From the NCBI GenBank assembly GCA_025924515.1, contig JAICIE010000017.1:1-38976 (forward strand): a stretch of DNA of 38,976 nt, in the 5' to 3' direction. Both the position numbers and the translations under genes were made by a program. A model generated the notes under the pieces. The model was not told where the DNA came from, searched no databases, and saw only the letters and a list, made by a program, of their open reading frames with translations. Of this stretch, positions 16,698 to 25,247 are shown in pieces; within the stretch, counting starts at the first letter, position 1, and the number at the start of each line of letters is the position of its first letter. The DNA comes from Jatrophihabitans sp. (GTDB taxonomy: Bacteria; Actinomycetota; Actinomycetes; Mycobacteriales; Jatrophihabitantaceae).

Positions 16698-18065
16698 ATG
16701 CCGGCCGACGCGATCTTGCCCGAGACCGCCCATGCGTTGCAGCACCGGGTCGCCCGCGCCCAGCGCGACGGACGGGTGCCCTCGGTGGTGGCTGCGGTCG
16801 CCCGCCGAGGCGCTCCCGTGTGGTTCGGGAGCGCCGGGGCCGTCGAGGGCGCCGCACCGACCGAGGACACCCAGTACCGCGTCGGGTCGATCACTAAGAC
16901 GATGGTCGCGGTCGGCGTCCTCCGGCTGGTGGAGCGCGGCCAGATCGGCCTGGCGGATCCGATCGGAGCGCATCTGCCGGACGCGCCCGCACCCGATTCG
17001 ACGGTGTACCAGCTGCTCTCGCACACCGCGGGACTGGCTGCGGAGACACCTCCGCCGTGGTGGGAGCGCACACCCGGGACGGAGCGCCCTTCGCTGACCG
17101 ACGTGCTCCCCGACCCGCCGCTGCACCACGAGCCGGGACGGGTCTTCCACTACTCGAATCCCGGCTTCGGCCTGCTGGGCGCGCTGGTGGCGGCCAAGTC
17201 CGGTCGCCCCTGGCCGGACGTCCTCGCCGACAAGCTGTGGAGGCCGCTGGGAATGGCGCGGACCGGTTACCTGCCGACGGTCCCGCACGCGTCCGGCTGG
17301 GCGGTGCATCCGTGGGCCGACGTCGTGCTCCCGGAACCGGCTCATGACTCCGGGTTGCTCGCCGCGGCCGGTCAGCTCTGGTCGACGCCGGGCGACCTGT
17401 GCCGCTTCGGCGTCTGGCTGGCCGGCGACGGCCGCGGAATCCTGCGCACCGACACGGTCGCGCAGATGCGCGCACCCGCGGTTGCGCCGGGCGACGCCGC
17501 CTGGTCCGGCTCCTACGGGCTGGGCGTCCAGATACTGCGGTTCGGGGATCGGGTGCTGATCGGGCACACCGGGTCGATGCCGGGCTTTCTCGCCATCGTG
17601 GTCTCCTCGATCGAGGACGGGGTCACCGTGGCGGCTCAGGCCAACGCGTGGTCGCAGCTGGCTCTCGGCTCGCTCGCCGCCGACCTGATCGCCATCGTCT
17701 GCGAGCGTGAACCGAGCCTTCCGCAGCCGTGGATGCCGGCGGAGTCGGTGTCGGCGGAGGCGATGGAGCTGGTCGGTCCGTGGTACTGGGGCGCGGCGGC
17801 CGTCGGGCTGTCGCTGCGCGCGGACGGCACGCTGCGGATGGCTCCGATCCTGGACGCGGGGCGTGCGGCGACCTTCCAAGCCGCCGGGGACGGGCGGTGG
17901 GTCGGCCTCGACGGCTACTACCACGGCGAGTACCTCGAGCCGCGCCGCGACGAGGACGGCCGCCTCAGCCACCTGGAGCTGTGCTCCTACGTGTTGACCA
18001 GGAAGCCGTACGACCCGCCGGAGGTCATCCCGGGCGGCCTCGACCTGGGGGGTTGGCTCGGCTGA
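16698..18065 (+). CDS. Serine hydrolase (class C beta-lactamase / esterase family)
   Basis: 455 residues. The three penicillin-recognising motifs are present: S64-ITK67 (nucleophile and base), Y152-S-N154, and H290-TG in place of KTG, typical of esterases, D-aminopeptidases and beta-lactamase-like hydrolases rather than true beta-lactamases. A C-terminal lipocalin-like extension begins near 350. No signal peptide is visible from the chosen start, so a cytoplasmic esterase or peptidase is more likely than a secreted beta-lactamase. ATG 16698 fits the -10 upstream; the long open frame before it is antisense to the LLM gene. The stop abuts the convergent glpK stop with no spacing. Confidence 0.88.
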   Translation: MPADAILPETAHALQHRVARAQRDGRVPSVVAAVARRGAPVWFGSAGAVEGAAPTEDTQYRVGSITKTMVAVGVLRLVERGQIGLADPIGAHLPDAPAPDSTVYQLLSHTAGLAAETPPPWWERTPGTERPSLTDVLPDPPLHHEPGRVFHYSNPGFGLLGALVAAKSGRPWPDVLADKLWRPLGMARTGYLPTVPHASGWAVHPWADVVLPEPAHDSGLLAAAGQLWSTPGDLCRFGVWLAGDGRGILRTDTVAQMRAPAVAPGDAAWSGSYGLGVQILRFGDRVLIGHTGSMPGFLAIVVSSIEDGVTVAAQANAWSQLALGSLAADLIAIVCEREPSLPQPWMPAESVSAEAMELVGPWYWGAAAVGLSLRADGTLRMAPILDAGRAATFQAAGDGRWVGLDGYYHGEYLEPRRDEDGRLSHLELCSYVLTRKPYDPPEVIPGGLDLGGWLG

Positions 18066-19571
18066 TCAGGCCCAGTCGAAGGTGCGGGTGACCGCCTTGC
18101 GCCACTGCGCATAGAGCCGCTCCCGCTCGTCCTGCGGCATGGCCGGTCGCCACTCGCGGTCGGCGCTCCAGTTCGTCCTGATCTCCTCGGTCGACGACCA
18201 GAAGCCGACCGCCAGGCCGGCGGCGTAGGCGGCGCCGAGCGCGGTCGTCTCCGCGACGACCGGCCGTACCACCGGCACGCCGAGCAGGTCGGCCTGAAAC
18301 TGCATGAGCAACTCGTTGCCGACCATGCCGCCGTCGACCTTGAGCGCGGACAGTTCCACGCCGGAGTCGGCGCGCATGGCGTCGACGACCTCGCGGGTCT
18401 GGAAAGCGGTGGCTTCGAGGACGGCGCGGGCCAGGTGGCCGCGGTTGACGAACCTGGTGAGCCCGACCAGCGCACCGCGGGCGTCCGGGCGCCAGTGCGG
18501 CGCGAACAGTCCGGAGAAGGCCGGGACGAAGTAGGCGCCGCCGTTGTCGTCGACGGTCCGGGCCAGGGTCTCGATGTCGGCGGCCGTGCCGATCAGCCCC
18601 AGGTTGTCGCGAAGCCACTGCACGAGGGAGCCGGTGACCGCGATCGACCCTTCCAGGGCGTACACCGGGTCCTGGCCGGGGAGGGCGTAGCAGACGGTGG
18701 TCAGCAACCCGTGCTCGCTGCGGACGCGCTCGCCGCCGGTGTTCAGCAGCAGGAAGTTGCCGGTGCCGTAGGTGTTCTTGCCCTCGCCGACCGCCAGGCA
18801 CGCCTGGCCGAAGGTGGCCGCGTGCTGGTCACCGAGGATCCCGGCGATGGGCACGCCGGGGAGGACGCCGCGGGCCCGGCAGGTCGCGTACACCTCTGAG
18901 GAGGACCGAATTTCGGGCAACATCGCTGTCGGCACGCCGATCTCGTCCGCTATCTCGGGCACCCAGGCGAGCCGGCCGAGGTCCATCAGCAGGGTCCGCG
19001 AGGCGTTGGTGGCGTCGGTGACGTGCACGCCGCCGTCGGTCCCGCCGCTCATGTTCCAGACCAGCCAGCTGTCGATGGTGCCGAAGGCGAGTTCGCCGCG
19101 CTCCGCGCGGGCGCGCGCGCCGTCGACCGCGTCGAGCAGCCACCGCGCCTTCGGGCCGGCGAAGTAGGTCGCGAGGGGAAGGCCGGTCCGGTCGCGGAAC
19201 CGGCCGGTGCCGCCCTGCTCGGCCAGCTGATCGCAGATGGACTGCGTCCGGGTGTCCTGCCAGACGATCGCGGGCGCGACCGGTTCTCCGGTCGCCCGGT
19301 CCCACACCACGGTGGTCTCGCGCTGGTTCGTGACGCCGAGGGCCGCCACGTCGCCGGTGGCGAGATCCGCGCGAGCGAGTGCGCCGGCGACGACCTCTCG
19401 GGTGTTGCGCCAGATCTCGACCGGGTCGTGCTCGACCCACCCGGCCCGCGGCAGGAACTGCCGGTGCTCGCGCTGGTCGGCGGCGACGATCCGCGCGCTG
19501 TGGTCGAACAGGATGCATCGGGTGGACGTCGTGCCTTGATCGATCGCCGCGACCACCGACGCCTCAGCCAC
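18066..19571 (-). CDS. glpK: Glycerol kinase
   Basis: 501 residues, full length. It phosphorylates glycerol to sn-glycerol 3-phosphate with ATP in the cytoplasm. FGGY-family features: [15 protein letters not shown] (phosphate loop), [11 protein letters not shown] (glycerol-binding Arg-Glu), [17 protein letters not shown] and the C-terminal [19 protein letters not shown] signature. No glpF or glpD is adjacent. The start is GTG 19571; a CAGGCT hexamer ends 7 nt upstream, so it may be leaderless. An N-terminal extension of the open frame is not conserved. Confidence 0.95.
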   Translation of the reverse strand: MAEASVVAAIDQGTTSTRCILFDHSARIVAADQREHRQFLPRAGWVEHDPVEIWRNTREVVAGALARADLATGDVAALGVTNQRETTVVWDRATGEPVAPAIVWQDTRTQSICDQLAEQGGTGRFRDRTGLPLATYFAGPKARWLLDAVDGARARAERGELAFGTIDSWLVWNMSGGTDGGVHVTDATNASRTLLMDLGRLAWVPEIADEIGVPTAMLPEIRSSSEVYATCRARGVLPGVPIAGILGDQHAATFGQACLAVGEGKNTYGTGNFLLLNTGGERVRSEHGLLTTVCYALPGQDPVYALEGSIAVTGSLVQWLRDNLGLIGTAADIETLARTVDDNGGAYFVPAFSGLFAPHWRPDARGALVGLTRFVNRGHLARAVLEATAFQTREVVDAMRADSGVELSALKVDGGMVGNELLMQFQADLLGVPVVRPVVAETTALGAAYAAGLAVGFWSSTEEIRTNWSADREWRPAMPQDERERLYAQWRKAVTRTFDWA

Positions 19572-19650
19572 GCGGCCGAGCCTGCCAGATCCGGGTCCCG
19601 GCGTTCGCGGTCGTCCTAGGGCAGCGCGGTGACAGCGCGGCGCGGTCGCC

Positions 19651-19839
19651 TCACGCGTGTCGGGCGGCGGACTCCTGGAGCCGGACGGTTCCTCCGGCGT
19701 CGCCGCCGACCGGCTGCGCGGCACCGTCGAACACCTGCCCGACGAAACGGAGGGCGCGGGGCAGGTTGCCGGTCATCAGCATCTTCACCGCAGGAATGGC
19801 GGCGATGAACGGTCCGAGCGGCGGCGCCGGCTGGGCTGG
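19651..19839 (-). other. Orphan coding-like segment (possible gene remnant or tiny ORF)
   Basis: Directly after the sigma-factor stop, in a different frame, the minus strand reads PAQPAPPLGPFIAAIPAVKM, then [19 protein letters not shown], a short Gly/Ala stretch and [12 protein letters not shown] before a TGA at 19653-19651. The amino-acid composition and GC-rich third positions look like the C-terminus of a real protein, but no good start or ribosome binding site exists; GTG 19788 would give 45 residues. It may be a 3' remnant of a gene displaced by the sigma/VOC pair. I do not recognise the family. Confidence 0.35.
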
Positions 19840-19841
19840 GG

Positions 19842-20912
19842 TCAGGTGAGCCGGTCGGGCACGCCGAAGCGGCCGAAGGCGCCGGCGAGGCGATCGCGCT
19901 GCATCGGTTGGTCGGGGAAGCGGATGTAGGCATCTGGGCGAGGATCATCGCTGCTGCGGACGATGAAGGCGGTGACGTCGGCGACCAGCCCGTCGCGCAC
20001 GGTGAGGACGTTCAGCGCGAACGGCAGGTAGGCGGCGGCAGCGTCGTCCCAGGTGTAGAAGGCCAGCGCCGGTTGCCCGTTGGCCTGCGTGCGGACCGTC
20101 CTCCACTGCCAGGCGCCGTTCAGCGAGTAGTCGCGGGCCCAGGCGATGACCGCGTCCCGCCGCGTGTACCAGGTCGTCAGCGGAGGCATCGCGAAGCTGG
20201 CGTCCTCAGCCAACATCTCGGCGAACGCCTCGACGTCGCAGCGTTCCCAGGCCGAGACGTAGCGATCGACCAACTCGCTCAGCGCCCGATCGCCGAGCGC
20301 GCGCAGCGTGCGCTGCTGGGACCGTTCGGGCACCCTGGCAGCCACCGTCGCGCGGGCGCGTTGCAGGGCGCTGTTGACCGACGCGACCGACGTCGACAGC
20401 AGGGCCGCGGTCTCTTGCGCACTGAAGCCGAGAACCTCGCGGAGCAGGAGGACGGCGCGCTGGTTGCCGCCCAGGTGTTGCAACGCGGCGATGAACGCCA
20501 ACTCGAGCGCCTCGCGCCGCTCGTACGTGGCCTCCGGGGTGGCCCGACCGTCCGGAATTCCGAGGGCCTGGTCGGGGTACGGCTCGAGCCACACCGACTC
20601 GGCGGCGGGCATTCCGGGTGCAACGGCGGCTTCGGCCGGTGGCCCGAAATCGTGCGGCAGGAAGCGGGTGCGCCGCCGGGCCAGCTCGGTCAGGCACACA
20701 TTGGTGGCGATGGCGTACAGCCAGGACCGCGCCGAGGCGTCCTTGCGCAGCCCCGCGAAGCCGCGCCAGGCGCGGACGAGGGTCTCCTGCAGGGCGTCGT
20801 CGGCGTCGTGCACCGAGCCGAGCATCCGGTAGCAGTGCGCATGGAGCTCGGCCCGGTGCGATTCGGCCAGCTCGGCGAAGTTTCCACCGGCCGGTTCGGG
20901 ACTCTGGCTCAG
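19842..20912 (-). CDS. ECF sigma factor with C-terminal SnoaL-like domain (SigG/SigX5 type)
   Basis: 356 residues from a CTG at 20912. Region 2 is HAHCYRMLGSVHDADDALQE and TLVRAWRGFAGL, then ARSWLYAIATNVCL. Region 4 is VLGFSAQETAALLSTSVASV with NSALQRARATV as recognition helix. Residues from about 210 form a SnoaL-like fold (VDRYVSAWERCDVEAFAEML, AWQWRTVRTQANGQPALAFY), a built-in regulatory domain instead of an anti-sigma factor. Region 2 needs sequence upstream of the first ATG (20825), and the only start-like codon in frame is CTG 20912, which overlaps the VOC stop (CTGA); translation would be coupled. The VOC plus sigma pairing is common in actinobacteria. Target promoters are unknown. Confidence 0.87.
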   Translation of the reverse strand: MSQSPEPAGGNFAELAESHRAELHAHCYRMLGSVHDADDALQETLVRAWRGFAGLRKDASARSWLYAIATNVCLTELARRRTRFLPHDFGPPAEAAVAPGMPAAESVWLEPYPDQALGIPDGRATPEATYERREALELAFIAALQHLGGNQRAVLLLREVLGFSAQETAALLSTSVASVNSALQRARATVAARVPERSQQRTLRALGDRALSELVDRYVSAWERCDVEAFAEMLAEDASFAMPPLTTWYTRRDAVIAWARDYSLNGAWQWRTVRTQANGQPALAFYTWDDAAAAYLPFALNVLTVRDGLVADVTAFIVRSSDDPRPDAYIRFPDQPMQRDRLAGAFGRFGVPDRLT

Positions 20913-21301
20913 GGTTGCTCGACCACCATCAGGACGTGACCGGTCGGGTCGCGGAACCAGAACAACGGTGGCACCGGGTCGCCCATCCGTGACACCTGGG
21001 CGTCGACGTCAACGCCGAGCGACTGGAATTGCGCGTGCGTCGCGTCGATGTCATCGGTCGTCAGCGTGATGCCGGTCTGCATCCCGACGACCTCGCCGCT
21101 GTCGGGGGGCGGAGGCGCCAGCGCGATCCCGGTCGTGCCCGCCGGCGGATACACCTCGACCCAGCGGTAGCCGCCGCCGAAGCCGGTGTCGGTGCGCTTC
21201 TCGAACCCCAGCGACTCGTAGAACGCGATGGCCTTGTCCTGATCGGGTGTCGGGACGCACACCAGGCTGAGCTCGCGGATGCGGGTTGCGGTTGTAACCA
21301 T
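20909..21301 (-). CDS. VOC (glyoxalase/bleomycin-resistance fold) protein
   Basis: 130 residues with the paired beta-alpha-beta-beta-beta modules: LSLVCVPTPDQDKAIAFYES, YRWVEVYPPAG, GITLTTDDIDATHAQFQSLG, PLFWFRDPTGHVLMVVE. The last segment carries the usual metal-binding Glu, while the first-module His position is not clearly conserved. The function could be small-molecule binding or glyoxalase-like. AGGAGG lies 6 nt before ATG 21301, a strong start. It is cotranscribed with the overlapping sigma factor and may report a metabolite to it (inference). Confidence 0.87.
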   Translation of the reverse strand: MVTTATRIRELSLVCVPTPDQDKAIAFYESLGFEKRTDTGFGGGYRWVEVYPPAGTTGIALAPPPPDSGEVVGMQTGITLTTDDIDATHAQFQSLGVDVDAQVSRMGDPVPPLFWFRDPTGHVLMVVEQP

Positions 21302-21394
21302 GTCCACCTCCTGAAGTTGGTGGTTACGCCTGATACGACTCCGGGTGCGCCGCCAACTCATCGCGTCCTGTCGGAGTCGCTCGGAGGTCCGTTC

Positions 21395-21694
21395 TCAGGG
21401 CAGCCACCTGCCGAGCCAACGCAGCGGTCGACCGACCGCAGGATGTTGGTGCCAACCGTGCCGGACGACCTGCCCGCGGACGGCACGGAGGGCGTTCCTC
21501 GTGGCCACGGCGGGGCCTGAGCGTGCGCGGTCCTCGACCGCCGCCGCCTGCTTGCCCAACCAGCGCGCGCATCGCAGGCAGACGACGACCTCCGGGTGGT
21601 TGCCGAGGTGCACTCCCGGCCTCGCCGGCGTGCCGCAGCACCAGCACTCGTCCCCGGCCGGCCGCTCGACGACCGGCTTCTCCAGGGTCGACAT
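21395..21694 (-). CDS. Small Cys-rich (zinc-ribbon-like) protein
   Basis: 99 residues. Two Cys knuckles, C17-W-C19-C20-GTPARP and C39-LR-C42-ARWLGKQ, are spaced as in a treble-clef or zinc-ribbon. The C-terminal 40 residues are basic and Trp-rich (RHGWHQHP, RWLGRWL). No enzyme motif is seen. CAGACT (21706-21701, minus strand) ends 6 nt before ATG 21694, with no Shine-Dalgarno sequence, so the gene is probably leaderless and monocistronic. Small proteins of this kind recur in actinobacteria without known function. Confidence 0.7.
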   Translation of the reverse strand: MSTLEKPVVERPAGDECWCCGTPARPGVHLGNHPEVVVCLRCARWLGKQAAAVEDRARSGPAVATRNALRAVRGQVVRHGWHQHPAVGRPLRWLGRWLP

Positions 21695-21787
21695 GCGACA
21701 AGTCTGACGGCCGGCTGGAGCGGTGGCCAGGGTGTGGCGGCACGGGGCTGCCGTCCGTCGTTCGAACCCTGCCGCCCGTCTCCGACG

Positions 21788-23032
21788 TCAAAGCCCGACA
21801 ACGGCCTCGGTAAGCGGCTGCTCCGGGTTCCCGAGACGCGCCTTGTCCACCGGCGCGCCGCGGCGGATCAGCGACTTCACGTCCTCGATCACATCCCAGA
21901 TGTTCACCGCCATTCCGGCGACGACCCGATCGTCGCGCAGCCAGAAGGCGATGAACTGTCGGCTGTCAAGGTCGCCCCGGATCAGAACGTCGCTGTAGGA
22001 ACCGGTCGGCGCGTGCCCGACGTATTCCATCCCCAGGTCGTACTGGTCGGTGAAGAAGTACGGCAGCGCGTCATAGCGGACGTCCTCGCCGAACAGCGCC
22101 GCCACCGCAACGGCCGGCTGGTTGAGCGCCGCTGCCCAGTGCTCGACGCGGATGCGGGTGCGCAGCAGCGGGTGGTCGTGTGCGGCGATGTCCCCGACGG
22201 CTGCCACCCGCGGATCGCTGCTCCGCAACGCCGCGTCGACGAGTACGCCGTTGTCGACCGCGAGGCCGGCCCGCTCTGCGAGTTCGACGCGCGGCAGCAC
22301 TCCGATGCCGACGATCACCGCGGTCGCCTCCAGGACGGTGCCATCGGCGAGGCGCACCCCGGCCGCGGCTCCCGAACCGTCGGTCAGTATCGCGTCGAGT
22401 CCGACGCCGGTGCGCAGGTCGACCCCGTGCTCACGGTGCAGGTCCGCGAAGGCGCGAGCCACTTCAGGGCCCAACACTCCCATGAGAGGAAGCGCGGCGA
22501 CCTCGACGACGGTGACCGCGGTGCCGGCTTGGCGGGCGGCCGCGGCCACCTCGAGCCCGATCCAGCCACCGCCGACGATCACCAACCGGGACTGCTCGCC
22601 GAACGTCGCACGGATCGCATCCGCGTCGGCATGCCGGCGCAGATAAAAGACTCCCGCGGCGTCGCCGCCTGACACGCGCAAGCGCCGCGGACTCGAGCCA
22701 GTGGCCAGGACGAGCCGGTCGAAGCGCACCGCAGCGCCGTCGGACAGCTGAACCGTGCCGGCGGCGAGGTCGACCGCGTCGGCTCGCTGGCCGACTCGCA
22801 AATCGACGTCGTGCTCCCGATACCACGGCTCCGGCAGCACCACGGCCTTCTCGAAGGGCGTCGTCCCCATCAGGTAACCCTTCGACAGCGGCGGGCGCTC
22901 GTACGGCAGCTCGGCCTCCTCGCCGACGAGAGTGAGCGCGCCAGTGAAGCCGCGTCCGCGCAGGGCTTCCACCGACTTCGCGCCGGCCAGGCCGCCGCCG
23001 ACTACGACCACCTGGGAAATCGACTCGCTCAT
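21788..23032 (-). CDS. Ferredoxin-reductase-like NAD(P)H/FAD oxidoreductase
   Basis: 414 residues, the pyridine nucleotide-disulfide fold of dioxygenase and P450 ferredoxin reductases. FAD motif VVVGGGLAGAKSVEALR (about 8-24) with PYERPPLSKGYL, ATG motif LVLATGS, NAD(P)-binding VIVGGGWIGLEVAAAARQAG, second FAD motif VAAVGDIA, and a C-terminal reductase domain (VEHWAAALNQ, FFTDQYD). It transfers electrons from NAD(P)H to a ferredoxin or similar carrier; the partner is not nearby. ATG 23032 overlaps the folE stop (ATGA), so the two are cotranscribed, opposite a SufR-like regulator. Confidence 0.92.
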   Translation of the reverse strand: MSESISQVVVVGGGLAGAKSVEALRGRGFTGALTLVGEEAELPYERPPLSKGYLMGTTPFEKAVVLPEPWYREHDVDLRVGQRADAVDLAAGTVQLSDGAAVRFDRLVLATGSSPRRLRVSGGDAAGVFYLRRHADADAIRATFGEQSRLVIVGGGWIGLEVAAAARQAGTAVTVVEVAALPLMGVLGPEVARAFADLHREHGVDLRTGVGLDAILTDGSGAAAGVRLADGTVLEATAVIVGIGVLPRVELAERAGLAVDNGVLVDAALRSSDPRVAAVGDIAAHDHPLLRTRIRVEHWAAALNQPAVAVAALFGEDVRYDALPYFFTDQYDLGMEYVGHAPTGSYSDVLIRGDLDSRQFIAFWLRDDRVVAGMAVNIWDVIEDVKSLIRRGAPVDKARLGNPEQPLTEAVVGL

Positions 23033-23655
23033 TTCGCACCCTCGCGGCCGTCACGGGTGAGGGCCAGGAACTCCTGGCGAGACCGGGCGTCTTCCCGCAG
23101 CGCCCCGAGCAGCGCTGAGGTGACGGTGGTCGATCCGGTGGCCTGCACGCCTCGGAGGGTCATGCAGGTGTGCTGAGCCTGGATCACGACGCCGACGCCC
23201 TTCGGGTCGAGGTTGGCGTCAAGCCAGCCGGCGATCTGCTTCGTCAACCGTTCCTGGACCTGGGGCCGGGACGCGAAATGCACCACGACCCGAGCCAGCT
23301 TGGACAGCCCGAGAATACGCTCGCCGGGCAGGTAACCCACGTGCGCGACCCCGATGAACGGCAGCAGGTGGTGCTCGCACACCGACCGCAGCGGGATGTC
23401 CCGGGCAAGCACCAGCTCGTCGTAGTTCTCCTCGTTCGGGAAGGTCGTCAGATTGAACGCCGGCGCGCTGAAAAGGTCGGTGTACGCGGCGACCATGCGG
23501 GCCGGCGTGCGGCGCAATCCCTCGGCGCGGGTGTCGAGCCCCAGCGCGCGCAGCAGGGTGCCGGCGGCGCGCTCGGCCGCGACAGCGTCGACCTGCGGCG
23601 GGGTGGCGGTCACTCTGACCGGCGCGGTCGAACGGAGGGTCTCGAGAGCGGTCAT
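23029..23655 (-). CDS. folE: GTP cyclohydrolase I (type IA)
   Basis: 208 residues. It converts GTP to 7,8-dihydroneopterin triphosphate, the entry to folate and pterin synthesis. Zinc and active-site residues are present: SVCEHHLLPFIGVAHVGYLP (Cys and His), LGLSKLARVV, RPQVQERLTKQIA and QAQHTCMTLRG (second zinc Cys). This is a zinc-dependent IA enzyme, not the IB type. GAGGAGG precedes ATG 23655 by 4 nt; an upstream ATG in the open frame is not conserved. The pairing with a ferredoxin reductase is unusual, since folE normally sits with other folate genes, so this may be a specialised paralogue. Confidence 0.94.
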   Translation of the reverse strand: MTALETLRSTAPVRVTATPPQVDAVAAERAAGTLLRALGLDTRAEGLRRTPARMVAAYTDLFSAPAFNLTTFPNEENYDELVLARDIPLRSVCEHHLLPFIGVAHVGYLPGERILGLSKLARVVVHFASRPQVQERLTKQIAGWLDANLDPKGVGVVIQAQHTCMTLRGVQATGSTTVTSALLGALREDARSRQEFLALTRDGREGAK

Positions 23656-23670
23656 GGGTCCTCCTCGCGA

Positions 23671-23698
23671 ATGGCTTTCACCAATGAGCATTAGCCAT
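23671..23698. promoter_or_regulatory. Nested inverted repeats, candidate operator upstream of folE
   Basis: Outer arms ATGGCT (23671-23676) and AGCCAT (23693-23698) enclose inner arms AATG (23683-23686) and CATT (23689-23692). The element lies just upstream of the folE ribosome binding site, in the gap shared with the SufR-like regulator gene. A role as that regulator's binding site is inferred only from position. Confidence 0.35.
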
Positions 23699-23749
23699 AA
23701 GTGTCCGATCGTCAAGCCTCGATAGGGTTGTGCCAGCGGTCGTTACCGA

Positions 23750-23755
23750 TAAACT
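23750..23755 (+). promoter_or_regulatory. Leaderless promoter -10 (TAAACT) for the SufR-like regulator
   Basis: TAAACT ends 6 nt before GTG 23762. The intervening AGGAGA directly touches the start codon and is too close to serve as a ribosome binding site, so leaderless transcription is the better reading. Confidence 0.5.
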
Positions 23756-23761
23756 AGGAGA

Positions 23762-24451
23762 GTGGACCGTTCGGCGATCGTCGCTGTCGCCGCGCTCAGC
23801 GACCCCACCCGCGCCGCTGTGTTTCAGTGCGCCCAGCGTGCGGAGCACCCGGTCACGCGAGAGGACGTGGCCCAAGCCGTCGGGATCTCACGCAAGCTCG
23901 CCGCGTTCCACCTCGACCGGCTCGTGGCCGCCGGGCTGCTCAGCACGGACACCGCGGCCGCGCCCAAGCGCGTCGGTCGGGCGCCGAAGGTCTACCTGCC
24001 GTCTCGACAGGAGATGCACGTCAGCGTGCCGCCGCGCGACTACGAATCGTTGGCGGACATCCTGCTGTCGGCGTTGACCGAGGCCGCCGCGCGCGACGAC
24101 ACGGGTCGCGCTGCGCTGATCCGGGCCGCCGCCGACCGGGGCCGAACGTGCGGCGCCGAGCTGTCGGCGAGTCGTCGGCTCGGACGCCTGGGGCCAGAAC
24201 GCGCGCTGACCGTCGTCACGGAACTGTTGACCGACCGCGGATACCTGCCGGTAGCTGAGCGGCAGACGGTCCGGCTACGCAACTGTCCGTTCCAGGCTCT
24301 GGCGGCGCAACACCCCGAGCTGGTGTGCTCGATGAATCACGCCTTCCTCGCTGCCGTCCTCGACGGCCTACAGGCTCGCGGGGTCACCGCCGATCTTGTT
24401 CCGGATCCGGCGGGCTGTTGCGTCCGGATGCACTCGGCCGGCGGCGTTTGA
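23762..24451 (+). CDS. SufR-like winged-helix regulator with C-terminal Cys cluster
   Basis: 229 residues. An N-terminal ArsR-type winged helix (about 5-75: ALSDPTRAAVFQ, TREDVAQAVGISRKLAAFHL as recognition helix, GLLS and a wing) is followed by a helical linker and a C-terminal sensor domain with C175, C189, C219 and C220 (NCPFQ, ELVCSMNHAF, GCCVRM). This arrangement resembles SufR-type repressors, which bind an Fe-S cluster and sense iron, oxidative or nitrosative stress. Divergent from folE and the ferredoxin-reductase-like gene, which it probably controls. The third ligand position is shifted relative to suf-locus SufR as I recall it, so cluster binding is likely but not certain. Confidence 0.85.
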   Translation: MDRSAIVAVAALSDPTRAAVFQCAQRAEHPVTREDVAQAVGISRKLAAFHLDRLVAAGLLSTDTAAAPKRVGRAPKVYLPSRQEMHVSVPPRDYESLADILLSALTEAAARDDTGRAALIRAAADRGRTCGAELSASRRLGRLGPERALTVVTELLTDRGYLPVAERQTVRLRNCPFQALAAQHPELVCSMNHAFLAAVLDGLQARGVTADLVPDPAGCCVRMHSAGGV

Positions 24452-24458
24452 CCATCGC

Positions 24459-24629
24459 TCAGGCGGACAACCGGTCGATGAGGCGACGGTAGGCGTGATC
24501 CTCGCCCTCCGGGGCGCGCAGCCCGAACTCGCGCAGCCGGCTGGTCTGCTGCAGCGCCGCCATGCGAACGGCGGCGTCGAAGGTGGCCGGCCGGTCGCCC
24601 GCCGGAGTGGTCGTCGAACTCGTGCTCAT
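24459..24629 (-). CDS. Small hypothetical protein (56 aa)
   Basis: From ATG 24629 the protein has a Ser/Thr-rich start (STSSTTTPAG) and then an amphipathic stretch AAVRMAALQQTSRLREFGLR ending HAYRRLIDRLSA. Codon use looks coding. There is no clear ribosome binding site or properly spaced -10, and the open frame extends to 24680. Its 3' end is 7 nt from the convergent regulator gene. No family recognised. Confidence 0.45.
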   Translation of the reverse strand: MSTSSTTTPAGDRPATFDAAVRMAALQQTSRLREFGLRAPEGEDHAYRRLIDRLSA

Positions 24630-24696
24630 GACGATGCAGTCGAACACCGGTGCCCGTCCTTGAGACGAGGCCCGCGGCAACAGCGGATCTCACGCT

Positions 24697-24723
24697 CATC
24701 GTGTGAGGTGAAACACGAAGATG
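24697..24723. repeat. Imperfect inverted repeat in the divergent gap 24630-24779
   Basis: CATCGTGT (24697-24704) pairs with ACACGAAGATG (24713-24723) with one bulged base. It lies between the small gene at 24629 (-) and the gene at 24780 (+) and could be an operator for either. Confidence 0.35.
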
Positions 24724-24779
24724 CGGACGGACGTGACAGGGTCGGCTGCCTGATCCGAGATCGAGTGAGAGGACGGCGC

Positions 24780-25196
24780 ATGGCCGTCATTCATGACATC
24801 GAGATCATGGTGATCCTGGACGGGCGCGGCGAGGCGTATGTCGCCCCGATGACGTATCGAGGCGCTCCGCTCGACGGTGCGGAAGAAAGCCTGATCGCCA
24901 CCTCTCAGCACAGCGTCCTCGGCCGGCGTTGGATTTACGACGGCGAAGGCGACCCGGTATTCCAGGCCCGGCTGGCGGCACTCCTGCGCGGCGACGTTCT
25001 CGCCCAGGCGCAGACCGTCAGCGACACCGTGGACCCGACGGTGCAGGTGCAGCCGAGCGCCGACATCAGTGATGTCCGTGTCGCCCGCGTCCTGCGGGAT
25101 GGCAATGTGCCCCCTCCCGGCCGCGCGTCCGTCTCTGCTACCTGGAAACGGGCAGACGGAACTGTCGCGCGCCGCACCATCGCGAGCGCGAGTTGA
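24780..25196 (+). CDS. CG0192 / maltokinase-cap-like domain protein, internally shortened
   Basis: 138 residues. MAVIHD at the N-terminus and the block APMTYRGAPLDGAEESLI, ATSQHSVLGRRWIYDGEGDP match the domain found in CG0192-related proteins and at the N-terminus of maltokinases. In the family as I know it, about 40 residues (including a hydrophobic ELLAxWLP-type helix and FDDPAGEVG) separate these blocks; here MAVIHD runs straight into IEIMVILDGRGEAYV. This looks like an in-frame deletion or a distinct short subfamily. A GAGAGGA-type ribosome binding site precedes ATG 24780. Function unknown; no kinase domain follows. Confidence 0.7.
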   Translation: MAVIHDIEIMVILDGRGEAYVAPMTYRGAPLDGAEESLIATSQHSVLGRRWIYDGEGDPVFQARLAALLRGDVLAQAQTVSDTVDPTVQVQPSADISDVRVARVLRDGNVPPPGRASVSATWKRADGTVARRTIASAS

Positions 25197-25234
25197 CGGA
25201 CAACTAGCGGACGCCAGGACGACCGCAACTGGGT

Positions 25235-25240
25235 TACGGT
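25235..25240 (+). promoter_or_regulatory. Leaderless promoter -10 (TACGGT) for the flavin monooxygenase
   Basis: TACGGT ends 7 nt before ATG 25248, with no ribosome binding site. This rules against the in-frame GTG at 25239, which overlaps the hexamer. Confidence 0.55.
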
Positions 25241-25247
25241 GTCGCCC

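Noticed and set aside
16698-18065. Secreted beta-lactamase
   Set aside because: It has SxxK and YxN motifs but HTG rather than KTG and no signal peptide, so a general serine hydrolase is the safer call.
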